Below are positions 11,660 to 23,884 of a stretch of DNA of 64,000 nucleotides, piece by piece. The position numbers and the translations under genes were made by a program. The notes below the pieces were generated by a model. That model ran no database searches and was not told where the DNA came from. It saw only the letters and a list, made by a program, of their open reading frames with translations. Position 1 is the first letter of the stretch, and each line of letters begins with the position of its first letter. The stretch comes from Siniperca chuatsi (lineage: Eukaryota; Chordata; Actinopteri; Centrarchiformes; Sinipercidae), in NCBI RefSeq assembly GCF_020085105.1, contig NC_058045.1, positions 10,797,833-10,861,832 on the forward strand. Direction: 5' to 3'.

Positions 11660-14600
11660 GGAATCCGGTGCGTCGGGCGGTCGACCAGGAGCTTGGAGAC
11701 GGCGGGACGCCGGAGCGACCTCGGGCGGTCGACCAGGAGCTTGGAGAAGGCGGGACGCCGGAGCGACCTCGGGCGGTCGACCAGGAGCTTGGAGAAGGCG
11801 GGACGCCGGAGCGACCTCGGGCGGTCGACCAGGAGCTTGGAGAAGGCGGGACGCCGGAGCGACCTCGGGCGGTCGACCAGGAGCTTGGAGAAGGCGGGAC
11901 GCCGGAGCGACCTCGGGCGGTCGACCAGGGGCTTGGAGACGGCGAGAGGCCGGAGCGGAGACTGGAGAGGCGACCTCGGGCGGTCGACCAGGGGCTTGGA
12001 GACGGCGAGAGGCCGGAGCGGAGACTGGAGAGGCGACCTCGGGCGGTCGACCAGGGGCTTGGAGCGGCGAGAGGCGGAGCGGAGACTGGAGGCGACCTCG
12101 GGCGGTCGACCAGGGGCTTGGAGACGGCGAGAGGCCGGAGCGGAGACTGGAGAGGCGTCCTCGGGCGGTCGACCGGGAGCTTGGGCCGGGCTGGAGATAG
12201 ACGCGACCTCGGGCGGACGACCAGGAGCCTGGAGACGGCGAGAGGCCGTCGCGACCTCTGGCGGCCGACCAGGAGCTTGGAGACGGCGGGAGGCCGGAGC
12301 TGGGACTTGAGAGGAGTCCTCCGGGCTGGAAACCGGGCGGATTCTGGCGGCTGCTGACCTCCGGGCAGAAAACCGGGCCGAGACTGGAGAGGAGTCTTCC
12401 GGGCAGGAAACCGGAGCGGACTCTGGCGGCTGCTGACCTCCGGGCAGGAAACCGGGCCGAGACTGGAGAGGACTCTGGCGGCTGCAGACCTCCGGGCAGG
12501 AAACCGGGCCGAGACTGGAGAGGACTCTGGCGGCTGCAGACCTCCGGGCAGGAAACCGGGCCGAGACTGGAGAGGACTCTGGCCGGCTGCAGACCTCCGG
12601 GCAGGAAACCGGGCCGAGACTGGAGAGGACTCTGGCCGGCTGCAGACCTCCGGGCAGGAAACCGGAGCCGAGACTGGAGAGGACTCTGGCCGGCTGCAGA
12701 CCTCCGGGCAGGAAACCGGAGCCGAGACTGGAGAGGACTCTGGCCGGCTGCAGACCTCCGGGCAGGAAACCGGAGCCGAGACTGGAGAGGACTCTGGCGG
12801 CTGCAGACCTCCGGGCAGGAAACCGGGCCGAGACTGGAGAGGACTCTGGCCGGCTGCAGACCTCCGGGCAGGAAACCGGGCCGAGACTGGAGAGGACTCT
12901 GGCGGCTGCAGACCTCCGGGCAGGAAACCGGGCCGAGACTGGAGAGGACTCTGGCGGCTGCAGACCTCCGGGCAGGAAACCGGGCCGAGACTGGAGGACT
13001 CTGGCCGGCTGCAGACCTCCGGGCAGGAATCCGGGCCGAGACTGGAGAGGACTCTGGCCGGCTGCAGACCTCCGGGCAGGAATCCGGGCCGAGACTGGAG
13101 AGGACTCTGGCCGGCTGCAGACCTCCGGGCAGGAAACCGGAGCCGAGACTGGAGAGGACTCTGGCCGCTGCAGACCTCCGGGCAGGAAACCGGGCCGAGA
13201 CTGGAGAGGACTCTGGCCGGCTGCAGACCTCCGGGCAGGAATCCGGGCGAGACTGGAGAGGACTCTGGCGGCTGCAGACCTCGGGCAGGAATCCGGGCCG
13301 AGACTGGAGAGGACTCTGGCGGCTGCAGACCTCCGGGCAGGAATCCGGGCCGAGACTGGAGAGGACTCTGGCGGCTGCAGACCTCCGGGCAGGAATCCGG
13401 GCCGAGACTGGAGAGGACTCTGGCCGGCTGCAGACCTCCGGGCAGGAATCCGGGCCGAGACTGGAGGGACTCTGGCGGCTGCAGACCTCCGGGCAGGAAT
13501 CGGAGCCGAGACTGGAGAGGACTCTGGCCGGCTGCAGACCTCCGGGCAGGAAACCGGGCCGAGACTGGAGAGGACTCTGGCGGCTGCAGACCTCCGGGCA
13601 GGAAACCGGGCGGACTCTGGCCGGCTGCAGACCTCCGGACCGAAATCCGGGCGGACTCTGGCCGGCTGCAGACCTCGGACCGAATCCGGAGCGGACTCTG
13701 GCGGCTGCAGACCTCCGGACCGGAATCCGGGCGGACTCTGGCCGGCTGCAGACCTCCGGACCGGAATCCGGAGCGGACTCTGGCCGGCTGCAGACCTCGG
13801 ACCGGAATCCGGAGCGGACTCTGGCCGGCTGCAGACCTCCGACCGGAATCCGGAGCGGACTCTGGCCGGCTGCAGACCTCGGACCGAATCTGGAGCGGAC
13901 TCTGGCAGGCTGCAGACCTCCGGACCGAATCCGGCCGGACTCTGGCAGGCTGCAGACCTCCGGGCGGAACCGGGCGGAGTCTGGCAGGCTGCAGACCTCG
14001 GGCCGGAATCCGGAGCGGACTCTGGCAGGCTGCTGACCTCCGGGCCGGAATCGGGCTGACTCTGGCAGGCTGCTGACCTCCGGGCGGAATCCGGGCTGAC
14101 TCTGGCAGGCTGCTGACCTCCGGGCGGAATCCGGGCTGACTCTGGCAGGCTGCTGACCTCCGGGCCGAATCCGAGCTGACTCTGGCAGGCTGCTGACCTC
14201 CGGGCGGAATCCGGGCTGACTCTGGCAGGCTGCTGACCTCCGGGCCGAATCCGGAGCTGACTCTGGCAGGCTGCTGACCTCCGGGCGGAATCGGAGCTGA
14301 CTCTGGCAGGCTGCTGACCTCCGGGCGGAATCTGGCAGCTGACTCTGGCAGGCTGCTGACCTCCGGGCGAATCGGAGCTGACTCTGGCAGGCTGCTGACC
14401 TCCGGGCGGAATCCGGGCTGACTCTGGCAGGCTGCTGACCTCCGGGCGGAATCCGGGCTGACTCTGGCAGGCTGCTGACCTCGGGCCGAATCCGAGCTGA
14501 CTCTGGCAGGCTGCTGACCTCCGGGCCGGAAACCGGAGCTGACTCTGGCAGGCTGCTGACCTCCGGGCCGGAAACCGGAGCGGAGCCTGGGGACACTGGC

Positions 14601-15270
14601 GACTGGCGGACCTCCGGGCCGGAAACCGGAGCGGAGCCTGGGGACACTGGCGACTGGCGGACCTCGGGCCGGAAACCGGAGCGGAGCCTGGGGACACTGG
14701 CGACTGGCGGACCTCCGGGCCGGAAACCGGGCGGAGCCTGGGGACACTGGCGACTGGCGGACCTCCGGGCCGGAAACCGGGCGGAGCCTGGGGACACTGG
14801 CGACTGGCGGACCTCCGGGCCGAAACCGGAGCGGAGCCTGGGGACACTGGCGGACCTCCGGGCCGGAAACCGGAGCGGAGCCTGGGGACACTGGCGACTG
14901 GCGGACCTCCGGGCCGGAAACCGGAGCGGAGCCTGGGGACACTGGCGACTGGCGGGCCGGCGGCGAAGGCTGGGACCCTCTGGAGACAGGCGGCGAAGGC
15001 TGGGACCCTCTGGAGACAGGCGGCGAAGGCTGGGACCCTCTGGAGACAGGCGGCGAAGGCTGGGACCCTCTGGAGACAGGCGGCGAAGGCTGGGACCCTC
15101 TGGAGACAGGCGGCGAAGGCTGGGACCCTCTGGAGACAGGCGGCGAAGGCTGGGACCCTCTGGAGACAGGCGGCGAAGGCTGGGACCCTCTGGAGACAGG
15201 CGGCGAAGGCTGGGACCCTCTGGAGACAGGCGGCGAAGGCTGGGACCCTCTGGAGACAGGCGGCGAAGGC
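11660..15270 (-). repeat. Multi-family GC-rich coding-type minisatellite inside the element
   Basis: Six successive tandem blocks: 48-bp units (about 11676-11925); 63-bp units (about 11925-12170) grading to about 12300; 52-54-bp units (about 12300-13615); about 42-bp units with CGGACCGGAATCC (about 13615-14030); 40-42-bp units with GGCAGGCTGCTGACC (about 14030-14575); and 50-51-bp units with CCTGGGGACACTGGCGACTG (about 14575-14955), then ten identical 30-bp units (14961-15260). Many full-length units are multiples of three and encode Pro/Ser/Arg-rich peptides on the minus strand, such as PSPPVSRGSQ for the 30-mer. Frequent one-base unit variants shift the frame, and all three minus frames stay open for over 3.5 kb. 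The long open frames should not be read as proteins. Confidence 0.9.
14961..15260. repeat. Ten perfect tandem copies of a 30-bp unit
   Basis: The unit CGGCGAAGGCTGGGACCCTC + TGGAGACAGG repeats ten times without a single difference, and a partial eleventh copy starts at 15261. Ten codons per unit keep the frame (PSPPVSRGSQ, minus strand). Perfect identity points to very recent expansion. Confidence 0.97.
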
Positions 15271-15700
15271 TGCGCCTCGGGGCAAGAGGCAGGCGGCGGC
15301 GGCCGCGGCGGCGGCTGCGCCTCAGGGCTAGAGGTAGGCGGTGGTGGCGGCAGCTGCGCCTCAGGGCTAGAGGCAGGCGGCGGCGGCTGGCAGACAGGTT
15401 GGGGATTCGTGGATGACCATAGGTTCGGCGGGCCAAACTCCTGGCAGAATCTCGCCAGGAAGAGGTCCAGAGAATGGAGAACTGCCTCTTCCTTAACCGC
15501 CAGGGATCCGGCCCAGTGCAGTGCCGGACCGGCTAGCCGAAGCACCACGAAGGCTACCTGTGTCCGCTCAGACGGGAACTGATCAGGGTGTAACAGGAAC
15601 GCGAAGAAGCACTTCGTGAGGAACTCTTCGCAATTTTCCACTCTACCGGAGAAAATCCCGACTGTAGAAACTCGTCCACCGCAATAAAGGGACTAGGGAG
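15271..15700 (-). pseudogene. Gag remnant of the Gypsy element, proline-rich extension
   Basis: Minus-strand translation upstream of the tandem array gives a stretch resembling the capsid N-terminal part of Ty3/Gypsy Gag: a SGRVENCEEFLTKCFFAFLL-type segment followed by HPDQFPSERTQVAFVVLRL and AGPALHWAG, matching the family pattern of an F-S-G...C-x-x-F-L motif, then hydrophobic residues, F-P-[TS]-[DE]-R and A-x-x-W. A TAG closes the frame shortly upstream (about 15698) and no in-frame ATG was seen, so the normal leader is missing. Downstream the frame runs into PPPPASSPEAQ-type proline-rich repeats and then the minisatellite. No zinc knuckle follows. It is probably not a functional capsid. 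Confidence 0.7.
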
Positions 15701-15770
15701 GCTGAGGATATATCGTTTGGCCAACTCCCCAGGTGAAGTAGGAAGTTTTGGCCGTTATCTTTGTTCACCG

Positions 15771-15779
15771 GTCCGGTCT
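15771..15779 (-). promoter_or_regulatory. Putative self-priming primer-binding site
   Basis: Two bases past the 5' LTR the minus strand reads AGACCGGAC. This is exactly complementary to GTCCGGTCT at 16116-16124, the predicted first nine bases of the element's RNA. No tRNA-type TGG-starting site is present at the LTR boundary. This matches the self-priming known for Tf1/sushi-group elements. Confidence 0.65.
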
Positions 15780-15781
15780 TC

Positions 15782-16284
15782 TGTTACGGACAGACCACCG
15801 GAGACAATGGTAACGTGACTAGAGAGTTTATTGCAAACACAGAAGTATATAGAGAGGAGTAGATACTGTCCTTTCTCTTACGGATGGCGGAGGCGTGTGG
15901 GCACCGGGGCACCACACACCGAAGACGGGGAACACTCAGGAGCTCCGCACACAGGAGACAGACGGGAGCCAGGATTAGGAGTGGCACACTCAGGAGACGG
16001 TAGATCGATAGGAGCTGAGGTTTAGAGTTCGTAGCGAGAATTATCCAATATTCGTAGTGTTGAGTCCGTGAAACATACACAGGCAGACTGCTCTGATCTG
16101 TCCTTTGTAGAAACGAGACCGGACACCGACTGAGGTGCGGAGCTGGGTCTTATAGGGAGTAGGGTGGTTGATTATGTGCAGGTGTGCTAAGGGTGACAGG
16201 TGCTGGGAATTAATAATCAGGTGAGGGAGTGCAGAGTGACTGTGATGAGAATAGTGGCTGGTGAGGCAATGACAGGTTGTAACA
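15782..16284 (-). repeat. 5' LTR of the Gypsy element with promoter and polyA signal
   Basis: 503 bp. On the minus strand: TATAAG at 16154-16149; a predicted start at 16124, exactly 30 bases downstream of the first T of the TATA box; AATAAA at 15832-15827 followed by about 45 bp of U5. This gives U3 of about 160 bp and a long R of about 280 bp. An open frame of about 98 codons present in both LTRs is incidental. Confidence 0.93.
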
Positions 16285-16289
16285 CCAAG
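16285..16289. repeat. Target-site duplication CCAAG (right)
   Basis: Matches 11051-11055, directly after the right LTR. Confidence 0.95.
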
Positions 16290-19200
16290 CATCAACCAGC
16301 TTTTTAATTCACAACTCCCTCCTTTTCTTTCATCTAAGTACTAGTGGTCCTCCTATAAACTTCTCACACACAGCAATCCACTCACGATTAATGAAGTGCT
16401 TACTTAACCAATTTAAACCCTTAACTCCTATTAATTCAGCATAATAGCCGCCCTCTTTGCCAGCATTAACAACACTCTAGCAGAAACGTACAAGTCTCTG
16501 CAGGCCAGAAAGAGTCAACCCAGCAAATTCCATATTCTTTGATAAATATGTAACAGTATGTATATCACTGTTAAAATGCATAACCCTCGTGTAAGACCCC
16601 TATCAAGTCTGCTTTACACCTGTATTACATTTCCCCCTCAATCAGCATCTTTTCTGAGACACCGGCCTCCCACGAGGAGCAGAAACCATTACAAGGGACT
16701 GCAGCTCATTTGCAGAAAGATTGGAGATCACGCTGCATCAAAAAGTATGTGAAGCATTTCTGGGAACAAAATTGATTTATTCCATTTCTATGTTTGTATG
16801 CAGCATCAGTATCAGTGTATTTAATGTAAATCCCCAGTCTCGCACTGAGTTGCTGTGCAGGTTGCTGCTTATTGTGCAAGTAAGAAGCAGGGCAATCAAA
16901 TGACACAAGGGGCCTGTTCTGGTGCAAAATTAAGGTAAATTATTTACATACAGTATTTTTTATAGAAGATATTTTGTCTCGAACTTAATGATAAAACATA
17001 TATGCAATGTACCAAATTATATCAATCAAACAAAACCATGCATGATGCCCTTTTTCTGATCCACTGATGCCGCTTGTTTAAGCTAGAAAGACATTAGGTT
17101 GAAATAAAAGGCATAAGCAAATAAATAAATATTTCTGAATATTTCAATTTTGACTGAGGAAAAACAGATCAAGCAGAGCCCGTGGCTAGAGGAGCCTGAC
17201 TGCATGCTGGTGGGGGGTAAAAGACAGCCTGGGGGGTGTGGAGGGCGTCTGTTTTTTAATGAGCTGAAACTTTAAATACTGCATAATATATAATAAAAAT
17301 GGATAGTTCATTTAACTCTCCCAATAAGTTGTGGAAAAACTATTAAAATCCATTATTCTCTTAATGTCAACAGAGTAAGCATTAAGTATGAATGAAGTGA
17401 ACATGATACCACATCATCGACAACAAAGAAAAACAAAACAATCAACTTGAACTGGAAGAAAAAAAGGATTCGGGCATAAAGTTAAGTGCATAAGCTTAAG
17501 GGCATCAACTAAACACAGTAAAAAGCAATGCCAATGATATATATAACTATATAAATTTGGATCCACTCTAAGAGTACAAAATTAGCTTGTTTATCATAAA
17601 GTACAATATGAGGAACCTTGATAAAATTGTCCAGAATTTTTATTTACTGCAACTTAGTCCTAATGTCAGCTGGGAGTGGTCTTAAACCAGAAAGACCAGA
17701 ATAGATGACTGACAGACATTTCAGCCACCCACTGACAGTAGCTTTGGCAACACTGATTGGCACAGCAGGCATAGTGTTTCAATACTCCCCCTTCCCCCTA
17801 CACACACATATACAACACGTTATAAATCTAAAGAAGGAAGAGGGGATGTAAAGAAAAGAATTATGGTGCTCCTTGTCTTCCCCTGGGTGAAGAAATACAC
17901 CATAATAGATTTTTTATGGCTTCAGTACGCTATCAGTCAGTGAGAAGAGGTCAGCAATTATTAACTACTGAAAAAATCTTTTAACAATACCAAAACAAAA
18001 TGGTTGATACGTCTCACTCTGCTTAAGTATTATTAAGTATTGCTCTTTCAAAGCTGATCAAAGTGTACATATGTCTGCAGCTGGAGATGTTTCTAGATGA
18101 AAAGTAATGAGCTTTATGTTGCAGTTGTCACATTATAATTCAAAAAGTGCCATTTCACAGTGAATATTGTGACAATGTTGGCTGACACATCTGCATTAAG
18201 ATGTAACTCCAGCGTGATCCTTAAAGTGATCTGAGTGATGGCTCTGGTACCCCTGCTGCTCGTGGAGCAAGCGCGGAGACGGTGCTGGTGGCCGATCCAG
18301 AGGCTTAATAATGATAACCTCGCCAGCATTAGCTGCAGGGGTTGTTCACACAATAATTGTTTCTGCCAAGCCATATATCTATATGACAGAGAAAAAACTG
18401 GTGTGACTCTCCTGCTAAATAATTGATTTAAGAATCGGCTGCATCAACTATTTCAAGGAGATGAACATGGTTTGTACAATTTTTTTTTTTTAACTGAAAA
18501 AAATGAGAACTTATTAGCTAATTAGAAGATAATTACAAGTCTCTGCAAGTTGATTAGCAATTTCACTGTTGAACATTAACAATTTACAGCAACACTACAC
18601 TCAATTTCAGCACTTGTTTTGCTTTACTTACCTAAATTCTAAACAGTACAAGTATTTAAAGATTTCACCTTGACAAAACTTATTACCAGCTTCAGTATGC
18701 AATTAAACTTGCCAAACAGGCATTCATTCTTTGTTCATTACCACATTAGATGCATGTTGGGTAATTTAGACACTTCAATACAGGACAAGACTACCACAGC
18801 TATTAAAAGGCATAAATCTCGCACCAAATGCTGATATATTTCATTAATTTACAGCAGCTCATTTGCAGTCCAGATACCCTAGACGTGCACTGATGGTGAC
18901 TGAGGTTCCATGTGTAATGCTAAGCCTCTGCCCGAGCTGAAGGGGTGCCCTCCCCTGCAGTTTAGAGTGACTCAAAGGGTGAAGGCCTGAAAACGAATAC
19001 AATGTACTCACATGCCCCAGTTTGGATTTCACTGACTCGCATCATGCTGTAATAGCCGCACACAAAGCTGCAGTCAGTTGCAACCCCATGCAATTGTGTC
19101 TGGCTGTACAGCGGTATCAATGCAGCTCATGGGTCAAAGGGTCAATGAGTAATTAAGACATGGTTGCCTGAGCATTCCCCATGCACACTTTCAGTCCTGA

Positions 19201-20858
19201 TGAAAGGTTTGAAATGAAAGGAGGGGGATTTAAGCGCAGCCTGATACTGTGGATCCGATTTCCATAAGTGTGTCTAACTGTTCCTTGTTCAAGGCAATTA
19301 GTATGATTAAAAGATAGCGTGGTGTCATCACGCTGTTTAAAAGGATTTTGCACATGAATTCTGCATCAGGTTTAGAAATGTTGCACACGACAAAGGTTAC
19401 ATAGCTTAAAATAAAAACATATTTAAGACAGTATCCTTTGAAATGTGATTGAGGGGTTATGCAAAATACTGTACATCCAGGGACTGTAAATATCTGTCTA
19501 ATATCTGGTTCAGTAATTAGTGTGCTTGCTTCAGCAGAGCAAAGCTTTCTATCTTTGGGGAGGTGATGGTGGTGCTAGTCTAAGTGTTGGTTAGGCCTAC
19601 AAATGACTCCCATCTTAAGACCATGAGGAAGGAACATTTAACAACTTGTGATATTCTTTTGTATTAAATTCAATTACCCAGTTAAATGTTCTTGCATAGG
19701 ATGAGCAAGTTTTACAAAACAAGACACTCATGAAGAGGCTGTACATCATGAACTGCATGTAGGCTGATATCATAGCCATCAAGTGCAAAGAAGGTCAAAA
19801 GGTGCATTGATTTACATGTACAACAAGAAATTATTCGTTCGGTTTCATTGTTGCTAAAAATGAAGAGGCCAAGACCAGAAAATTGAGGTCGCTGATAAAT
19901 GCTATTAGTAGGAGATGCTGAGGGGTGAAGAAATCAATATGGCAGTTTGTCAACCTGCCTCGAAGAGGGAGCAGGACTCTGCAGCAGAGGTAAGTGTGCC
20001 CTGTCAGCAAAGCACATTACCAGAAATCAAAGGCCAGAGAAGGCCTGAAGGAAGAGATGTAGATGTCTCTATACAAAGGCCACACTTTGGTAATTAAAAC
20101 CTATTTTATCAGACCTGTCACTGGTTTTTCTCTAACACTATTGACTATCTGTTGCATGGAGAGTGATCACTAATTTACCTTTAAATAAATGAGCCAGGGT
20201 TATTTAAATTCCTGTATTTGTCACACAAAATGAAACCAAAGACACTGTAGTATCAAATAAATTATGCCACTTGGTATCACCTATATGAATTATTAATTCT
20301 TAAGACATTGAAGGAAATGTTGTCTGTCTTATTTACCATCACATTTTTTCAAGCGTTCATCTTGAGGAGCTAGCTGACCCTTATGACCAACACAAGTGTT
20401 CAGTCCATATGGCATAAAAACCAGCACTGTCATTTCGTACACTTTAATATTTGCTGCAAAAAAATACTTCTACAATGTATTGACTTTGAAGACATACCCA
20501 CTGGAGGCTGATACAATGTTCAGACACCGCTGTGAAAACATTCAAGAAAAGGCGTAGTGTCAAACAGTCTATCCTTCCAGAAATCCTAAACTTTCCATTA
20601 AATTTTAATGAAAAGTTAGCTTTACGAATAAACACTGTCAGTATTGCATGTCAGTGTAATAACATGTATAACTGACTCCTCCATTGCAACTTTTAAATGT
20701 TAAATAATTAAACACAAATGAACCTGACAATAGGAGCACTAATGAAACAAGATGGCACTTTTGTCAATAGGTCCATCAGACCATCACCTTGGGAACTGTT
20801 GTTGCTTGGCAGACAAGAGTGTCTTAAAAACACGTTCAAAATAGTTTTTCTTCATGGT
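16290..20858. other. Non-coding stretch left of C15orf61
   Basis: No exon was recognised. The interval 18110-18420, and more weakly 18830-19130, is richer in G+C and poor in simple repeats compared with its surroundings, which is the texture of conserved non-coding DNA; conservation itself cannot be judged here. The left part should hold the C15orf61 3' UTR; an ATTAAA-type signal on the minus strand occurs at 20448-20443. Confidence 0.55.
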
Positions 20859-23696
<2,838 letters not shown>

Positions 23697-23702
23697 TTTA
23701 TT
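23697..23702 (-). terminator. iqch: Candidate polyadenylation signal of iqch
   Basis: AATAAA on the minus strand about 185 bases past the iqch stop codon. It is the first canonical hexamer seen in that direction, so it is the probable 3' end of the mRNA. Confidence 0.45.
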
Positions 23703-23884
23703 ATAAAAGGTTCATGACAGATTCTGACAATGTTTTTCAGGAATTTATTTGGCTATCTGTGTTAGATGGACATCGATTCATCTCCAGGGTTCACATATTC
23801 ACAGAGTAATTTGACATAAAAGCTGGCAAAGACATGATGACTTAACTTGCGAGAGTAAGGCACGTTTATCAGTGAAGCAACTGT

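Larger units (their letters stand above)
11056..16284 (-). mobile_element. Non-autonomous Ty3/Gypsy LTR retrotransposon (Tf1/sushi-like)
   Basis: A complete element lies between LTRs of 501 and 503 bp with TGTTAC...GTAACA ends, flanked by CCAAG duplications. It reads on the minus strand: 5' LTR 15782-16284, putative self-priming site 15771-15779, gag remnant about 15430-15700, GC-rich tandem repeats about 11660-15270, polypurine tract 11560-11570, 3' LTR 11056-11556. The 4.2-kb interior has no protease, reverse transcriptase, RNase H or integrase motif, so it would need enzymes from a relative. The LTRs differ only by one GA dinucleotide, so the insertion is very recent. High GC contrasts sharply with the flanks. 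Confidence 0.93.

Noticed and set aside
11668..12357. Plus-strand open frames of 205 and 229 codons
   Set aside because: Antisense shadows of the same repeats, with no promoter or splice context.
14961..15260. CRISPR-like regular 30-bp repeats
   Set aside because: The copies are directly adjacent with no spacers, and the genome is vertebrate.
11489..15641. Three minus-strand open frames of 1218-1328 codons
   Set aside because: They overlap the same tandem repeats in all three frames, begin at non-ATG or arbitrary positions, and exchange the same peptides through unit frame slips. They reflect a GC-rich, stop-free minisatellite, not three genes.
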